A stretch of DNA of 64,000 nt from Todiramphus chloris collaris (lineage: Eukaryota; Chordata; Aves; Coraciiformes; Alcedinidae): assembly GCA_025345505.1 (NCBI GenBank), contig JANVCC010000130.1, positions 5,275,366-5,339,365 of the forward strand, written 5' to 3'. A program made the position numbers and the translations under genes. The notes under the pieces were generated by a model, which did no database searches, was not told where the DNA came from, and worked only from the letters and a program-made list of their open reading frames with translations. How positions within the stretch are numbered: position 1 is the stretch's first letter; every line of letters starts with the position of its first letter. Positions 62,901 to 64,000 of the stretch are shown piece by piece.

Positions 62901-64000
62901 ACCGCGGCTCGTCACGCAGGCAGGGAAACAGTTCACGTTACGAAGGAAACAAAAGTATGTTAAACTCTTTATGGAACGCTTTGGCATGAAACGTGCATCC
63001 CGTCACTTGGAGGAGGAACGGGAGTTTGGACACTAAGCCGCAAGCGGATGACAACCCGTGAACGCCTGCCAGCGGCTGCCCTTGCTTGAAAACTTTCCCA
63101 TTGTCATCGTCAGAGTTTGGCAGATGCACCTAAAATTAAATTTCAGACCCTGAGGGAATTTGATTTGTTTTCTGGAAAAGGAACTTAGGCAACCATCAGA
63201 CTCAGTTGACACTGCCAACCTGTTATTCGGGGTTTGCTCTCTGCTCTCTGCCCCTATCTGTTTATAGTCTAGACAATGTGAAAATTAAAAAGAGAACTAA
63301 ATGGTTCATAAGACACGAGACGGGAAGTCTAAGCCAAAAATGAGAAAAAGTAGTAATCAGGTAAGTGATGATTATAGGCCCTCATCACAAAGAACACAAG
63401 AAAAAACCCAAAAGGAATCCCAGTGTCGTAGAATTAACAAATGCAAAGAGTAAGAAGCAAACCTCCCACAAGGCTTCAGGCAACAGGCTGCACTGCTGTT
63501 CTGGCAGAGACCAGCCCAAGCAAGCATCCCCCGCCACTGTCTCGCTCCTGCATGCCTCCGAACTTGCCACCTGCTTTGCACCTTTGCAAGCAACTGTGCT
63601 CCAAAATTCTGCTTTCCCAGGAAAATCCTATTGCTAGCTTCAATGACTGAAAAATTCGGAGGATGGAGGGGTTTTCAGCCTTGGGCCACAAAAAGTGGGT
63701 CTCTCTGCAATTGCACACAGACCAAAATAACAGTGTTCGAACCTCAAATACTGTATTTAATAACACATTCATCCATGGGTATTACGTGATTTCAGTGGAG
63801 GGAGGAGCATAACACCGTCAAGAAACCTGTAGCAGACTGTCCAAGATCACCAGACAAGCAATTAGAAAAGCCAGAAATAGCACCTTCAGGTGCTATTCCC
63901 AAACCTCAAGTTTATAGTCTAAGCTGTTGGCAGCAGAGGCAGATGAGATCTTTATCTGATTTTCAAGGTGGCCCAGCTACGCATCCACCCTGTGTAATAT
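62901..64000. other. Right-edge sequence with no recognised gene
   Basis: 1.1 kb upstream of NOPCHAP1. No splice-flanked family motif, repeat or RNA gene is recognised. By synteny the next gene would be SLC41A2, transcribed rightward, but I see none of its coding sequence here. Confidence 0.6.

Noticed and set aside
62349..62987. 212-codon minus-strand frame over the NOPCHAP1 promoter
   Set aside because: GC-driven; the real exon 1 is in a different frame and ends at a proper donor.

Overview
The window is vertebrate nuclear DNA, almost certainly from a bird. Three intron-rich genes lie in the order WASHC4 (minus) – ALDH1L2 (plus) – NOPCHAP1 (minus), which I recall as the order beside SLC41A2 on human chromosome 12. 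The interspersed repeats are CR1 LINEs with (ATTCTATG)n-type 3' ends and ERVL-like LTRs, the usual avian repertoire. Nothing is bacterial. The gene exons were placed by hand from splice signals, reading phase and recalled family sequence.

Layout. 1–10715: first six coding exons of WASHC4 (residues 1–145) on the minus strand, running off the left edge inside intron 6; intron 1 carries a CR1 copy. About 10.06–11.3 kb: CpG-rich WASHC4 promoter region. 10.7–19.36 kb: intergenic, with an old ERVL-like LTR at 13.4–14.1 kb. 18.8–19.6 kb: CpG-rich ALDH1L2 promoter region, with a perfect ATF4-type C/EBP-ATF element about 80 nt before the start codon. 19359–56122: complete ALDH1L2, 23 coding exons and 922 codons, every junction in phase. 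Its introns hold a nested pair of CR1s (23.5–25.5 kb), a solo LTR with intact 5-bp target duplication (26162–26631), a reversed CR1 (36.6–37.6 kb) and a 2.3-kb CR1 (41.2–43.5 kb). 56.1–58.45 kb: short convergent intergenic stretch. 58452–62733: complete four-exon NOPCHAP1 on the minus strand with its own CpG-rich promoter. 62.7–64 kb: no gene recognised.

Function. The three genes are syntenic neighbours, not a pathway: WASHC4 is an endosomal WASH-complex subunit, ALDH1L2 is mitochondrial 10-formyltetrahydrofolate dehydrogenase, and NOPCHAP1 is a chaperone cofactor for box C/D snoRNP assembly. I see no new multi-gene system. The most interesting signals concern how ALDH1L2 may be expressed: the ATF4-type element, a sense LTR just upstream of exon 2 followed by an in-frame ATG that would bypass the mitochondrial presequence, a GC–AG intron, an in-frame open extension of exon 4, and an unexplained membrane-segment reading frame in intron 1 with a 21-nt exact repeat nearby.
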